From Lachnospiraceae bacterium (GTDB taxonomy: Bacteria > Bacillota > Clostridia > Lachnospirales > Lachnospiraceae), in the NCBI GenBank assembly GCA_902363135.1, contig CABIZF010000010.1, forward strand, positions 1 to 64,000: DNA of 64,000 nucleotides, read 5' to 3'. The translations under genes and the position numbers were made by a program. Shown here piece after piece: positions 44,696 through 53,943 of this stretch (positions are counted from its first letter, which is position 1; every line of letters starts with the position of its first letter). Below the pieces are notes generated by a model. It ran no database searches and was not told the DNA's origin. It saw only the letters and a program-made list of their open reading frames with translations.

Positions 44696-45592
44696 ATGTT
44701 AAATGCAATCAAACCAAAGACAAGAACGGTTGTTTTGTATCTGATGGTTCCTGTAGCAATGTTCATATTTACGGTATTTGTGCCGCTGATTACGGCATTT
44801 GTTTACAGCTTTTTCGAGTGGAAGGGCGGACCTCAGAAGACCTTCATCGGAATCGAGAATTACACAAAGCTTTTTGCGGACGGTACCTTCTGGGAAGCGT
44901 TCGGACATAATATTTATCTGGTTATCGCATGTATTATCGGACAGATCGGAATTGCCTTTGTCCTTGTTATGATGGTAAATTCCAAACTGGTATACTGCAA
45001 GACAATTCACCGTACCTTCGGATTTTTTCCGAGCACGATCTCTGCAGTATGTATCGGATTGATCTGGAACATGATTTATCACAACAAATATGGAATACTC
45101 AACTGGTTCCTGACCGCAATCGGACGAAAAGATCTGTGTCAGGTATGGTTAAACAATACAAAGATCGTTATGCTGCTTGTTACGATCCCGCTGATCTGGC
45201 AGTATATCGGATATTATATGGTTATTATCCTTTCTGCGATCGCATCGATCTCCACAGATATCTTTGAGAGTGCTGAGATTGATGGTGCAAACGGATTTCA
45301 GAAGGCAGTATACATTACACTTCCGCTGATCAAGAATACAATGTTGGTATGTATTACGCTCTGTATCGCGGGTAACATGAAGGCCTTTGATAATATCTTC
45401 GTTATGACAAAGGGCGGACCCGGTACGGCATCCATGGTTATGGCGATGTATGGATACCAGATTTCCTTCAACCAAAGCAACATGGGTTACGGCAGCTGTA
45501 TTTCCGTTGGAATCTTCGTTCTGTCGCTGCTCGTAATCGGCGGTTCACAGGCGCTGATCAAGTATGCCACAAGAGAAAAGGAGGCGAAGTAA
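44696..45592 (+). CDS. Sugar ABC transporter permease (MalF type)
   Basis: A 298-residue inner-membrane permease with six predicted membrane helices. The EAA-type loop that contacts the ATPase reads EIDGANGFQKAVYITLPL (about 198-215). It pairs with the next gene as a heterodimer. GGAGAG precedes the ATG. No ATPase gene is present in this locus. Confidence 0.94.
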   Translation: MLNAIKPKTRTVVLYLMVPVAMFIFTVFVPLITAFVYSFFEWKGGPQKTFIGIENYTKLFADGTFWEAFGHNIYLVIACIIGQIGIAFVLVMMVNSKLVYCKTIHRTFGFFPSTISAVCIGLIWNMIYHNKYGILNWFLTAIGRKDLCQVWLNNTKIVMLLVTIPLIWQYIGYYMVIILSAIASISTDIFESAEIDGANGFQKAVYITLPLIKNTMLVCITLCIAGNMKAFDNIFVMTKGGPGTASMVMAMYGYQISFNQSNMGYGSCISVGIFVLSLLVIGGSQALIKYATREKEAK

Positions 45593-45593
45593 A

Positions 45594-46457
45594 ATGGCTA
45601 AGACGAAGAGTGCCGGTGCACACAAAGCAAAAAAAGGTCTGCTTGGCTTTTTTATGAATCTGATCCTCTGGATTTTCTCGCTTTCCTGTATTTTCCCGAT
45701 CGTGTGGATGCTTTATTCCTCACTGAAGGAAAAGCGGGCATTTAACGCAGACATTGTCGGACTGCCGAAGAGCCCGACGCTTATCAACTACACGAGAATC
45801 CTGACCAATCCGGATTATCACCTTCCGGAATCTATGTTCAACAGCTTCCGGACGACAGCGTTATCGATCCTGCTAATCGTTGCATTCAGCTTTATCGTAG
45901 GCTACATCCTCGCGCGAGTGCGCTTTAAGCTGAACCGTGTCCTGTATGTTATGTTCCTGATGGGCATGCTGATCCCGATTCACTCTCTGCTCGTTCCGAT
46001 CTATGTTGTATTTAAAAAGTGCAATATTTCCAACCAGTGGTTTACTCTGCTTCTGCCGTATGTTTCCTTCGGACTTCCGATGGGAATTTTCCTGGTAGAA
46101 GGATTTGTCAAGACTGTTCCGGTTGACCTGGAGGAGGCGGCCGCCATCGACGGCAGCAACTTCACGCACACGCTCTGGACGATCATTTTCCCGATCTGCC
46201 GTCCGATCCTCGTGACGGTGGCAATCATTCAGGTATTCAGCTGCTGGAATGAATTCTCCTTCGCACTCGTTCTGATTAAGGACGTCGGGCTGCAGACCGT
46301 GCCGCTTGCGCTGACACAGTTCAAGGGACAGTTTGCATCAGACTATCCAAAGCAGATGGCGGCAATGCTGCTGACCATGGCGCCGATCGTGGTTCTGTAC
46401 TTTGCATTCAGCAGACAGATCATCAAGGGTATGGTCGCAGGAGCGGTCAAAGGCTGA
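45594..46457 (+). CDS. Sugar ABC transporter permease (MalG type)
   Basis: A 287-residue permease with six predicted helices and EAA loop EEAAAIDGSNFTHTLWTIIF (about 180-199). It starts one base after the preceding stop, with GGAGG upstream at ATG 45594. It completes the importer of this LacI-linked locus; the energising ATPase is expected elsewhere (MsmX type). Confidence 0.94.
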   Translation: MAKTKSAGAHKAKKGLLGFFMNLILWIFSLSCIFPIVWMLYSSLKEKRAFNADIVGLPKSPTLINYTRILTNPDYHLPESMFNSFRTTALSILLIVAFSFIVGYILARVRFKLNRVLYVMFLMGMLIPIHSLLVPIYVVFKKCNISNQWFTLLLPYVSFGLPMGIFLVEGFVKTVPVDLEEAAAIDGSNFTHTLWTIIFPICRPILVTVAIIQVFSCWNEFSFALVLIKDVGLQTVPLALTQFKGQFASDYPKQMAAMLLTMAPIVVLYFAFSRQIIKGMVAGAVKG

Positions 46458-46473
46458 TATTACAATGAAAAGA

Positions 46474-46533
46474 GCGGGTTCTGTACCGCGGTTCGCGTTG
46501 TCGTCTGAGCTGCGGATGCAGGATCCGTTTTTT
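46474..46533 (+). terminator. Intrinsic terminator after the permeases
   Basis: An 11-bp stem with wobble pairs (46474-46484 with 46518-46528) and an inner CCGC/GCGG stem is followed by six T. The rest of the 360-base gap to the GH31 gene holds a dispersed repeat and no gene. Confidence 0.7.
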
Positions 46534-46549
46534 GCGGTATAAGATGATG

Positions 46550-46595
46550 ATGTTTGCAGAATTGCGGGAGCTGCTTTGCAGCGGAGCAATTCGTA
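46550..46595. repeat. Dispersed hairpin repeat (inverted copy)
   Basis: The complement matches 52518-52563 with only about five differences in 46 bases. It contains GCTGC/GCAGC and AATTG/CAATT pairing. Confidence 0.75.
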
Positions 46596-46817
46596 GGCAT
46601 CAGTTGTGGGCAAAACACCGAAAAGCAGCCATTTTTCGCAGAAAAATGAGCGGAAATATGCAAAAAAAACATAGACACGAAGAACGGAACATGGTACAAA
46701 AGAGATAGATAAATACTGCATTATTTCAGCGGAAGCAGCTTGTATAAAGGAAAAAAATTACAGGCAAAACAGGCTGAAGGATTGCGGAATATGAATAGAA
46801 AAAGGAGGGCTTTACGA

Positions 46818-49139
46818 ATGAAATTTACAGAAGGATACTGGCTGCGCAGTGAGCGTGCGAATGGCCTGTTTGCGACACAGGCTTATGCGGTGGATAAGAT
46901 TCCGGGTGGTATGCGGATCGTAGCGCCGACAGGTGCGATCAATCACAGAGGTGATACCTTAAATATGCCGACGATTACGATCGAATTCAAGGCATGCGCT
47001 GCCGGGACGATTTCCGTGCGGGCATGGCATTATGAGGGATACGACAATCATCTTCCACAGTATGAAAAGCATGAAGAGCTGATCGAGCCGGAGGTACAGA
47101 TCTCGGACGACGAGGCATTTCTGGATGCAGGCGCGGTGCAGGTACGCGTGGACCGCAAAAATTTCCGATATTCCTTTGAGGCAGACGGAAAGGTGCTGAC
47201 GAGCTGCGGATTCCGGAATCTGGGCTATATGCGCTGGGACCGCCAGCCGTCCACAATGCTTCCGGAGGCCAATTATCTGACCGAGCGTCATGAGCCGTAT
47301 ATGGTGACGGAGCTGTCACTTGGTGTCGGCGAATGCGTCTATGGACTGGGAGAACGCTTTACTGCGTTTGTGAAAAACGGACAGAGTGTCGATACGTGGA
47401 ATGAGGACGGCGGTACTGCGTCCCAGATCGCCTATAAAAGTATTCCGTTTTATATGACAAACAGAGGATATGGTGTATTTGTAGACAGTTCTGATAATGT
47501 ATCCTTTGAGGTGGCGAGCGAAAAGGTTGAGTATGTAGGATTTTCTGTGCCGGGTGAGCAGCTGTCCTATTATTTCTTCTATGGACCGACACCGAAGCAG
47601 ATCTTAAAGAACTATACAGCACTGACCGGACTTCCGGCACTTCCGCCGGCATGGTCGTTTGGTCTGTGGCTGTCCACCTCCTTTACGACAAATTATGATG
47701 AGGAGACGACGAGCTCCTTTATCAATGGAATGATCGACCGCGGCATTCCGCTCAGTGTCTTTCATTTTGACTGCTTCTGGATGAAGGGCTTCCACTGGTG
47801 CGATTTTGAGTGGGACAAGGACTGTTTCCCGGATATCAAAGGCACACTGCAACGTTATCATGAGAAAGGCCTGAAAATCTGTGCGTGGATCAATCCGTAC
47901 ATTGCGCAGGGAACGTCGTTCTTTAAAGAGGGTGCCAAACACGGATATCTGTTGCAGCGCGCGGATGGAAAGGGCGTATGGCAGACTGATAACTGGCAGG
48001 CCGGAATGGGACTGGTTGATTTTACGAATCCGAATGCAGTAAAGTGGTATACAGATAAGCTGCGTACCGTTCTGGACAGCGGTGTGGACTGCTTCAAGAC
48101 GGATTTTGGCGAGCGTATTCCGGTGAATGTTGTTTATTATGATGGTAGTGATCCACATGCGATGCACAATTATTATACTTATCTTTACAATAAGGCAGTG
48201 TTCAATCTTCTGAAAGAAGTAAAGGGAGAGAAGGAAGCGGTATTGTTCGCGCGGAGTGCGACGGCAGGCGGACAGCAGTTCCCGGTACACTGGGGTGGTG
48301 ACTGTTTTGCAAATTATCCGTCGATGGCAGAGACCTTACGTGGCGGACTCTCCTTTGCGATGAGCGGATTCTCCTTCTGGAGCCATGATATTTCCGGATT
48401 TGAGAGTACGGCCACACCGGATCTGTACAAGCGCTGGGCTGCATTCGGACTTTTGTCTACACACAGCCGCCTGCATGGTTCGGCAAGCTACCGGGTACCG
48501 TGGCTGTTTGATGAGGAGGCATGCGATGTCGTGGCCTTCTTTACAAAGCTGAAGTGCCGCCTGATGCCGTATCTGTATGCGAAGGCGATCGAGGCTCATA
48601 TAGAAGGTACACCGGTGATGCGGCCGATGGTCTTTGAGTTTACCGGTGATCCGGCTGTGAATTATCTGGATACTCAGTATATGCTCGGTGAGGCTCTGCT
48701 CGTATCCCCGATCTTCCGGGAGGATGGCGTGAGCGAATATTATCTGCCGCAGGGAAAATGGACCCATCTGCTGAGCGGAGAAGTGCGTGAGGGTGGTCGC
48801 TGGCAAAAGGATACATACGATTATTTCTCTATGCCGCTTTATGTAAAAGAAAACACACTGCTTCCGGTTGGATGCGAGGATATGCGACCGGACTATGATT
48901 ATGAAAAGGGGCTGTCGCTGTATCTGTACCAGCCGGTGGATGGTGTCGTGGCGACCTGTCAGATTCCGTCCACAGATGGCAGAATTGTCAATACGATCAC
49001 AGCAGAAAAGACAGCCGGAGCTGTTACGGTCCATCTGGAAAAGGAGCTGGGTGAGGTTACGATCACAGTACATATTGGTGATGAGAAGGTGAAACAGGTG
49101 ATCCCGGCGGGCGTGAAGGAGTTTTCGGTCGTATTATAG
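46818..49139 (+). CDS. GH31 alpha-xylosidase-type glycosidase
   Basis: A 773-residue cytoplasmic GH31 enzyme. The nucleophile motif KTDFGERIP gives D429 and the acid/base region HWGGDCFANYPSMAETLRGG gives D495. Both are arranged as in YicI, an alpha-xylosidase (nucleophile D416, acid/base D482), rather than alpha-glucosidases. This suggests removal of alpha-linked xylose, for example from xyloglucan fragments. Start 46818 follows AAAGGAGGG. A beta-mannosidase gene follows after 31 bases. No signal peptide is seen, consistent with import before cleavage. Confidence 0.92.
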   Translation: MKFTEGYWLRSERANGLFATQAYAVDKIPGGMRIVAPTGAINHRGDTLNMPTITIEFKACAAGTISVRAWHYEGYDNHLPQYEKHEELIEPEVQISDDEAFLDAGAVQVRVDRKNFRYSFEADGKVLTSCGFRNLGYMRWDRQPSTMLPEANYLTERHEPYMVTELSLGVGECVYGLGERFTAFVKNGQSVDTWNEDGGTASQIAYKSIPFYMTNRGYGVFVDSSDNVSFEVASEKVEYVGFSVPGEQLSYYFFYGPTPKQILKNYTALTGLPALPPAWSFGLWLSTSFTTNYDEETTSSFINGMIDRGIPLSVFHFDCFWMKGFHWCDFEWDKDCFPDIKGTLQRYHEKGLKICAWINPYIAQGTSFFKEGAKHGYLLQRADGKGVWQTDNWQAGMGLVDFTNPNAVKWYTDKLRTVLDSGVDCFKTDFGERIPVNVVYYDGSDPHAMHNYYTYLYNKAVFNLLKEVKGEKEAVLFARSATAGGQQFPVHWGGDCFANYPSMAETLRGGLSFAMSGFSFWSHDISGFESTATPDLYKRWAAFGLLSTHSRLHGSASYRVPWLFDEEACDVVAFFTKLKCRLMPYLYAKAIEAHIEGTPVMRPMVFEFTGDPAVNYLDTQYMLGEALLVSPIFREDGVSEYYLPQGKWTHLLSGEVREGGRWQKDTYDYFSMPLYVKENTLLPVGCEDMRPDYDYEKGLSLYLYQPVDGVVATCQIPSTDGRIVNTITAEKTAGAVTVHLEKELGEVTITVHIGDEKVKQVIPAGVKEFSVVL

Positions 49140-49170
49140 ATCATTATTATAGAAAGGACAGAATGCAGAC

Positions 49171-51681
49171 ATGGAAAGACAGAGCTTAAATGGCAGATGG
49201 CAGATGCGCAGGGTCGGCGATCCGGTATTTTCAGAGGCCATTGTGCCGGGCAGTGTTTATACGGATCTGCTGCGCAACGGACAGATGGAGGATCCGTTTT
49301 TTAAGGATAATGAGCTGAAGGCGTTAAGGCTTATGGACGAGGATTATGAGTACGTTACCAGCTTTGACTGTGCAAAATCCGTTTACCGTTCGGATCGCAA
49401 GGTGCTTCGCTTTGACGGAATCGACACGATCGCGGACGTCTATCTGAACGGAGAGATGATCGGAAGTCCGGACAATATGCATCGCACCTGGGAGTACGAT
49501 GTGACCGAGGAAGTACAAGAGAAAGGCAATGAGCTTCGCATCGTATTTCATTCACCGAACAAATACATCGCAGAGGCGTTTCAGGTGAGCAAAACGCATG
49601 GCAGCGAAGATGCGATGGATGGTTTTGTAAATATCCGTAAAGCGCACTGCATGTTCGGATGGGACTGGGGTGCACATCTGCCGGATGCGGGACTGTTCCG
49701 TCCGGTGACACTGCTTGGCGTGGATGAGGCAAGAATCGACAGCGTTTATGTGACGCAGGAGCATACAAATGGCAAGGTAACACTGCACTTTGCAGTTGAT
49801 GTGGACTGCTGCCCGGAGATGGAAGATCCGTCCGGAATGTGGAATGCAGAGACAGAGGAAGTATCTGAGAATGAAGCAGATCCGCAGGAGAGCGGATTGT
49901 ACTATACGGTAAAGGTGACAGCGCCGGATGGCACACAGGTGCATGCCACCGGCAGTCCGGAACAGCTTGTGATCGAGAATCCGCAGCTGTGGTGGCCGAA
50001 CGGCTATGGCAGGCAGGATCTGTATACGGTAGAAGTGACCCTTTGTTTTGAAGGAAAAGAGCTGGATTGCTGGAAGCGCCGCATCGGACTTCGTACAATG
50101 ACAGTGGATCGATCGAAAAATGAGTGGGGCGAGAATTTTGCGATCTGTGTCAATGGCGTGGATATCTTTGCAATGGGTGCCGACTATATTCCGGAGGACC
50201 ATCTGCTCGGACGGGTGACGCCGGAGACGACGCGGGCACTGCTCGAAAAGTCAAAATGGGCGAATTTTAATGCAATTCGTGTCTGGGGTGGTGGCTATTA
50301 TCCGGAGGACTGGTTCTATGACCTCTGCGATGAGCTTGGATTTGTCGTATGGCAGGATTTCATGTTTGCATGTGCGGTTTATGATCTGACGCCGGAGTTT
50401 GAGGCGAATATCCGTGCGGAGTTTATTGACAATATCAAGCGTCTGCGCCATCATGCAAGCCTTGGCCTGTGGTGCGGCAACAATGAGATGGAAGAGTTTG
50501 TCTATGCAAAGAACAGCTGGCTGACGAAACCGCAGGAGGTGCGGGATTACTATCTGATGTATGAGCGCATCATTCCGGAGATCGTGAAAGAATATGATCC
50601 GCAGACATTCTACTGGCCATCCAGCCCGTCATCGGGCGGGTGCCTGGACGAGCCACAGGATCCGGAACGCGGCGATGTACACTATTGGGATGTATGGCAT
50701 GGCAATAAGCCGTTTACGGAGTACCGGAAATTCTATTTCCGTTTCCTGTCCGAGTTCGGCTTCCAGTCGTTCCCATCGATCAAGACGATCGAGACCTTTA
50801 CAGATGATCCGGATGACATGAATATTTTCTCCTATGTCATGGAACGTCATCAGAGAAATGGAAGTGCAAATGGAAAGATCATGAACTATATGCAGCAGAC
50901 CTACCGGTATCCATCGGATTTCCGCACGGTACTGTATGCATCGCAGCTTCTGCAGGCGGACGGTATCCGCTATGGTGTCGAGCATTTCCGCCGCAACCGG
51001 GGACGCTGTATGGGCGCGGTATACTGGCAGCTCAATGATTGCTGGCCGGTAGCATCGTGGTCATCCATTGACTACTGCGGGCGATTGAAAGCGTTGCATT
51101 ACTATGCAAAGCGGTTCTTTGCGCCGCTGATGCTCTCCTGTGAGGAGCGGGGTATGATGTCGAATGCACAGCCGCTGAACTGGCAGCATTCTGGCGAGTT
51201 TGAAAAATCGATCCGCTTAAATGTGGCAAACGAGACGAGAGAGGATGCGAAGGTGATTGTTCACTGGGCATTGCGTAAGGCAAGCGCCGAGGTGCTCCAA
51301 TCCGGTGAGGAGACAGTTGCCGTACCGGCGTTGACGAGTGTATGGCTGGAGAAGATCGAGTTCCCAAAGGCAGATCCATATTCAGAGTATATCAGCTATG
51401 AGCTGGAAAAGGATGGCGAGATCATTTCGGCAGGAAGTGTCAACTTCTCTTATCCGAAATATTTCCGCTACGAAGATCCGCAGCTGACCTGTCGCGTCAT
51501 CGGTGACGAGATTGAGGTGACGGCCTCTGCTTATGCGAAAAGTGTGGAGATTTTGAATGAGAATGAAGATCTCATCCTTTCTGACAACTACTTTGACATG
51601 AACGCCGGGACGAAGCGCGTGAAGATCGAGCACGGTGATGCGGGCAAGTTGCGGCTGAGAAGTGTGTACGATATCCGGTAG
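49171..51681 (+). CDS. GH2 beta-mannosidase
   Basis: An 836-residue GH2 enzyme. The N-terminal sugar-binding domain (FDGIDTIADVYLNG, MFGWDWGAHLPDAG) leads to a TIM barrel with acid/base E439 in GNNEME and nucleophile E528 in SEFGFQ. The WDWG and GNNEME motifs are typical of beta-mannosidases. No signal peptide is present. With the alpha-xylosidase-type gene it likely trims imported hemicellulose or N-glycan fragments. Repeat sequence abuts the stop codon. Confidence 0.93.
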   Translation: MERQSLNGRWQMRRVGDPVFSEAIVPGSVYTDLLRNGQMEDPFFKDNELKALRLMDEDYEYVTSFDCAKSVYRSDRKVLRFDGIDTIADVYLNGEMIGSPDNMHRTWEYDVTEEVQEKGNELRIVFHSPNKYIAEAFQVSKTHGSEDAMDGFVNIRKAHCMFGWDWGAHLPDAGLFRPVTLLGVDEARIDSVYVTQEHTNGKVTLHFAVDVDCCPEMEDPSGMWNAETEEVSENEADPQESGLYYTVKVTAPDGTQVHATGSPEQLVIENPQLWWPNGYGRQDLYTVEVTLCFEGKELDCWKRRIGLRTMTVDRSKNEWGENFAICVNGVDIFAMGADYIPEDHLLGRVTPETTRALLEKSKWANFNAIRVWGGGYYPEDWFYDLCDELGFVVWQDFMFACAVYDLTPEFEANIRAEFIDNIKRLRHHASLGLWCGNNEMEEFVYAKNSWLTKPQEVRDYYLMYERIIPEIVKEYDPQTFYWPSSPSSGGCLDEPQDPERGDVHYWDVWHGNKPFTEYRKFYFRFLSEFGFQSFPSIKTIETFTDDPDDMNIFSYVMERHQRNGSANGKIMNYMQQTYRYPSDFRTVLYASQLLQADGIRYGVEHFRRNRGRCMGAVYWQLNDCWPVASWSSIDYCGRLKALHYYAKRFFAPLMLSCEERGMMSNAQPLNWQHSGEFEKSIRLNVANETREDAKVIVHWALRKASAEVLQSGEETVAVPALTSVWLEKIEFPKADPYSEYISYELEKDGEIISAGSVNFSYPKYFRYEDPQLTCRVIGDEIEVTASAYAKSVEILNENEDLILSDNYFDMNAGTKRVKIEHGDAGKLRLRSVYDIR

Positions 51682-51709
51682 GAAGCAGCTCCCGCAATTC
51701 TGCAAACAT
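51682..51709. repeat. Dispersed repeat abutting the beta-mannosidase stop
   Basis: This 28-base stretch matches 52536-52563 at 24 of 28 positions and begins directly after the TAG stop. Confidence 0.65.
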
Positions 51710-51832
51710 TTGAATACGTAAATCGCTACTGTGAAAATGGTGCTAGGTTATAAAGCGGTTGTCATTGACGGCAAGAAATATCTGAGTGGAAAATGAAGGA
51801 AACCGGAAGGACGGGGCGGCAGGAGGAGTAAG

Positions 51833-52408
51833 ATGCAGGAAAAAACAATACAGTTAAGATCTGGCCAGGCGCTTCTGCTGCGGCAGGTACATCCGGAAGA
51901 TGCCAGGGCTATGCTGAATTATCTGGAATGCACCTCGGCGGAGACGCATTTTATGGTGCGCCTGCCGGAAGAAGTGACGTTTTCGCTGGAGGAGGAGCAG
52001 GCGCTTCTGGCAGACTGTCTGTCATCAGATCGCAGAATCATGCTTGCAGCCTTTGCCGGAGACTGCATCGTTGGAAATGTGGCGATCGCCCCGGTAGGAG
52101 AACGATATAAGGTGCGGCACAGGGCAAATCTTGGGATTGCGATCGTGCAGGAGTACTGCAACTGCGGACTTGGGACCATCCTGATGCAGGAAGGAATCGC
52201 ATTTGCCAGGGAAGCTGGCTATGAGCAGGCAGAGCTTGGAGTATTTGCCGATAATGCGCCTGCAATCCACCTGTATCACAAGTGCGGTTTTCGGGACACT
52301 GGAAGAATTCCGCGGGCTTTCCATCTGCCAGATGGCAGCTGCATCGATGAAATCCAGATGGTGAAGTTTCTGGTGCCACCGGATATCGCATGCAGTGTGA
52401 ATGAATAA
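51833..52408 (+). CDS. GNAT-family N-acetyltransferase
   Basis: A 191-residue GNAT protein. Motif A is LGIAIVQEYCNCGLGTILMQ, and the C-terminal N-APAIHLYHKCGF segment is typical of RimJ/L-like or small-molecule acetyltransferases. Substrate unknown. GGAGGAG precedes the ATG. A terminator follows 35 bases after the stop. Context gives no functional hint. Confidence 0.88.
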   Translation: MQEKTIQLRSGQALLLRQVHPEDARAMLNYLECTSAETHFMVRLPEEVTFSLEEEQALLADCLSSDRRIMLAAFAGDCIVGNVAIAPVGERYKVRHRANLGIAIVQEYCNCGLGTILMQEGIAFAREAGYEQAELGVFADNAPAIHLYHKCGFRDTGRIPRAFHLPDGSCIDEIQMVKFLVPPDIACSVNE

Positions 52409-52443
52409 GGATTGTTGTATTGTTTGGTAAAATGGTGATAAAG

Positions 52444-52485
52444 GGGACAGCTATCGCTTTAGGGTAACGGTAGCTGTTCCTTTTT
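52444..52485 (+). terminator. Intrinsic terminator
   Basis: A 13-bp stem with two G-U pairs (GGGACAGCTATCG and its partner) is followed by five T. Confidence 0.85.
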
Positions 52486-52517
52486 ATACAGCTTATTATT
52501 TGATATAAACTGATGAC

Positions 52518-52731
52518 TACGAATTGCTCCGCTGCGAAGCAGCTTCCACAATTTTACAAACATTCGAAATCCGCTGAGTTACTACGTAGATCGCTACGTT
52601 CTCATGTTTGGCGGATCACAAGGTCAAAAGCCTTATCAAGCAAGCATGAAACGCATGACCTTTTGACCCCTATGATACACGGATTGCTTCGCATTTCATG
52701 CTCTCGCAATCCTAAAACACCTCAAATCCGC
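52518..52731. repeat. Composite dispersed repeat
   Basis: Bases 52518-52563 match the complement of 46550-46595. Bases 52672-52731 match 19604-19663 at 59 of 60 positions. Between them lie more imperfect palindromes (around 52576-52600 and 52630-52665). The element ends at the base before the stop codon of the minus-strand binding-protein gene. No gene is seen in the rest of the 52409-52731 gap. Confidence 0.85.
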
Positions 52732-53778
52732 TCATCGGATAGCGGCAGCCTCTTTGGCAAATGCAGTTGTCACAAGTGCGTCATATGGCACGCACGATTC
52801 CAGCTCTCCCGCATCTGTCAGTATATCCTGTAGCAGCTCGAAGCTTTCCTGCTCAAAGATCAGATTTTCCTTCCACGTATCCTGAGCCGCATAGCGTGCG
52901 ACGATCATCGTGATCGTTTCAAGATCCGATTCCGGGAACTGTGGCGCGATCACTGCGGCGATTTCTTCCGGCGTGTGTGAATGTACATATTCCATTCCAC
53001 GTTGCAGTGCGTTTGTGAATGCCTGAATGATTTTCGGGTGCTCTGAGAGATAACCGGATTTTGTACAATAGGCGGTGTATGGCACATAGCCTGAATCGGT
53101 ACCGAGCGAGGCGACCACGGTTCCGACGCCTTCCTGCTCCAGTGTTGTTGCACCCGGCTCGAACTCTACGGTGAAGTCGCCCTTTCCGCTGGAAAATGCG
53201 GCGGCAGTAGAGCCAAAATCAATGCTCTGATCGATCTGTACCTCTGATGGATCAATGTCATTTTGTCGGAGAATATATTCAAAAACCATTTGAGGCATAC
53301 CACCCTTGCGGCCTCCGAGCACATCTTTTCCGATCAGATCCGCCCATGTAAAGTCCGGCATTTCCTCTCTTGCAACCAGAAAGTTTCCTGCTCGCTGAGT
53401 CAGCTGCGCAAAATTGACAGGGGCATCGCCTGCACCGCCGCTGTACGTGTAGATGGAAGCTTCCGAACCCATGAATCCAATTTCTGCCTCACCGGAGAGC
53501 AGGGCGGTCATCACCTTGTCAGCGCCAAAACCGGTGACGAGCGTCAGGTCGATTCCTTCTTCCGCAAAATAGCCCTCTTCAATCGCCACATACTGCGGTG
53601 CATAAAAAATCGAATGCGCCACCTCATTTAATGTGATTTCCGTAAGCTCTTTTACGCTTTTCGCCGTTGCCTCTTTTACCGTTTCCGTTGCGGCCTCTTC
53701 TGCAAACGCCATAGTCGGCAGCGCCGTCACGCTAAGCAGGGCGGACACCGCCAGAAAAATCCATTTTCTATTTTTCAT
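52732..53778 (-). CDS. NMT1/SsuA-type ABC substrate-binding protein, orphan
   Basis: A 348-residue secreted binding protein. The signal peptide is likely cleaved after AFA (about residue 26) and there is no lipobox. The mature domain matches nitrate/sulfonate/thiamine-precursor-binding proteins: FYAPQYVAIEEGYFAEEGIDL and LLSGEAEIGFMGSEA. No permease or ATPase is encoded beside it, unlike normal operons of this type. No riboswitch consensus (TPP) was found upstream. GGAGT lies before the ATG. The ligand is unknown. Confidence 0.87.
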   Translation of the reverse strand: MKNRKWIFLAVSALLSVTALPTMAFAEEAATETVKEATAKSVKELTEITLNEVAHSIFYAPQYVAIEEGYFAEEGIDLTLVTGFGADKVMTALLSGEAEIGFMGSEASIYTYSGGAGDAPVNFAQLTQRAGNFLVAREEMPDFTWADLIGKDVLGGRKGGMPQMVFEYILRQNDIDPSEVQIDQSIDFGSTAAAFSSGKGDFTVEFEPGATTLEQEGVGTVVASLGTDSGYVPYTAYCTKSGYLSEHPKIIQAFTNALQRGMEYVHSHTPEEIAAVIAPQFPESDLETITMIVARYAAQDTWKENLIFEQESFELLQDILTDAGELESCVPYDALVTTAFAKEAAAIR

Positions 53779-53899
53779 ATCGTTACTCCTTTACAGACAT
53801 CTACTGTTACAGTATGCCGTAAAATGCAGAGGTGTTCTCGCGCAATATTTATTTGTGTTTCTGGTGTCACTGCAATTCTTGGCAAGGGCAATTCTGTAA

Positions 53900-53943
53900 A
53901 GCGCTGCAGCCGGATGATATGTCACCGAACAAGTAGCAGCGCT
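53900..53943 (-). terminator. Hairpin at the end of the two-component operon
   Basis: A perfect 8-bp stem AGCGCTGC/GCAGCGCT overlaps the stop codon of the regulator gene; TTTA follows on the minus strand. Confidence 0.5.

Noticed and set aside
51730..51796. Short frame ending GYKAVVIDGKKYLSGK after the beta-mannosidase
   Set aside because: Protein-like but only about 20 codons with no start signal; at most a gene fragment next to repeat DNA.
53779..53941. Thiamine (TPP) riboswitch upstream of the NMT1-type binding protein
   Set aside because: No conserved TPP riboswitch segments were found in this 163-base gap; only a hairpin at 53900-53943 is clear.
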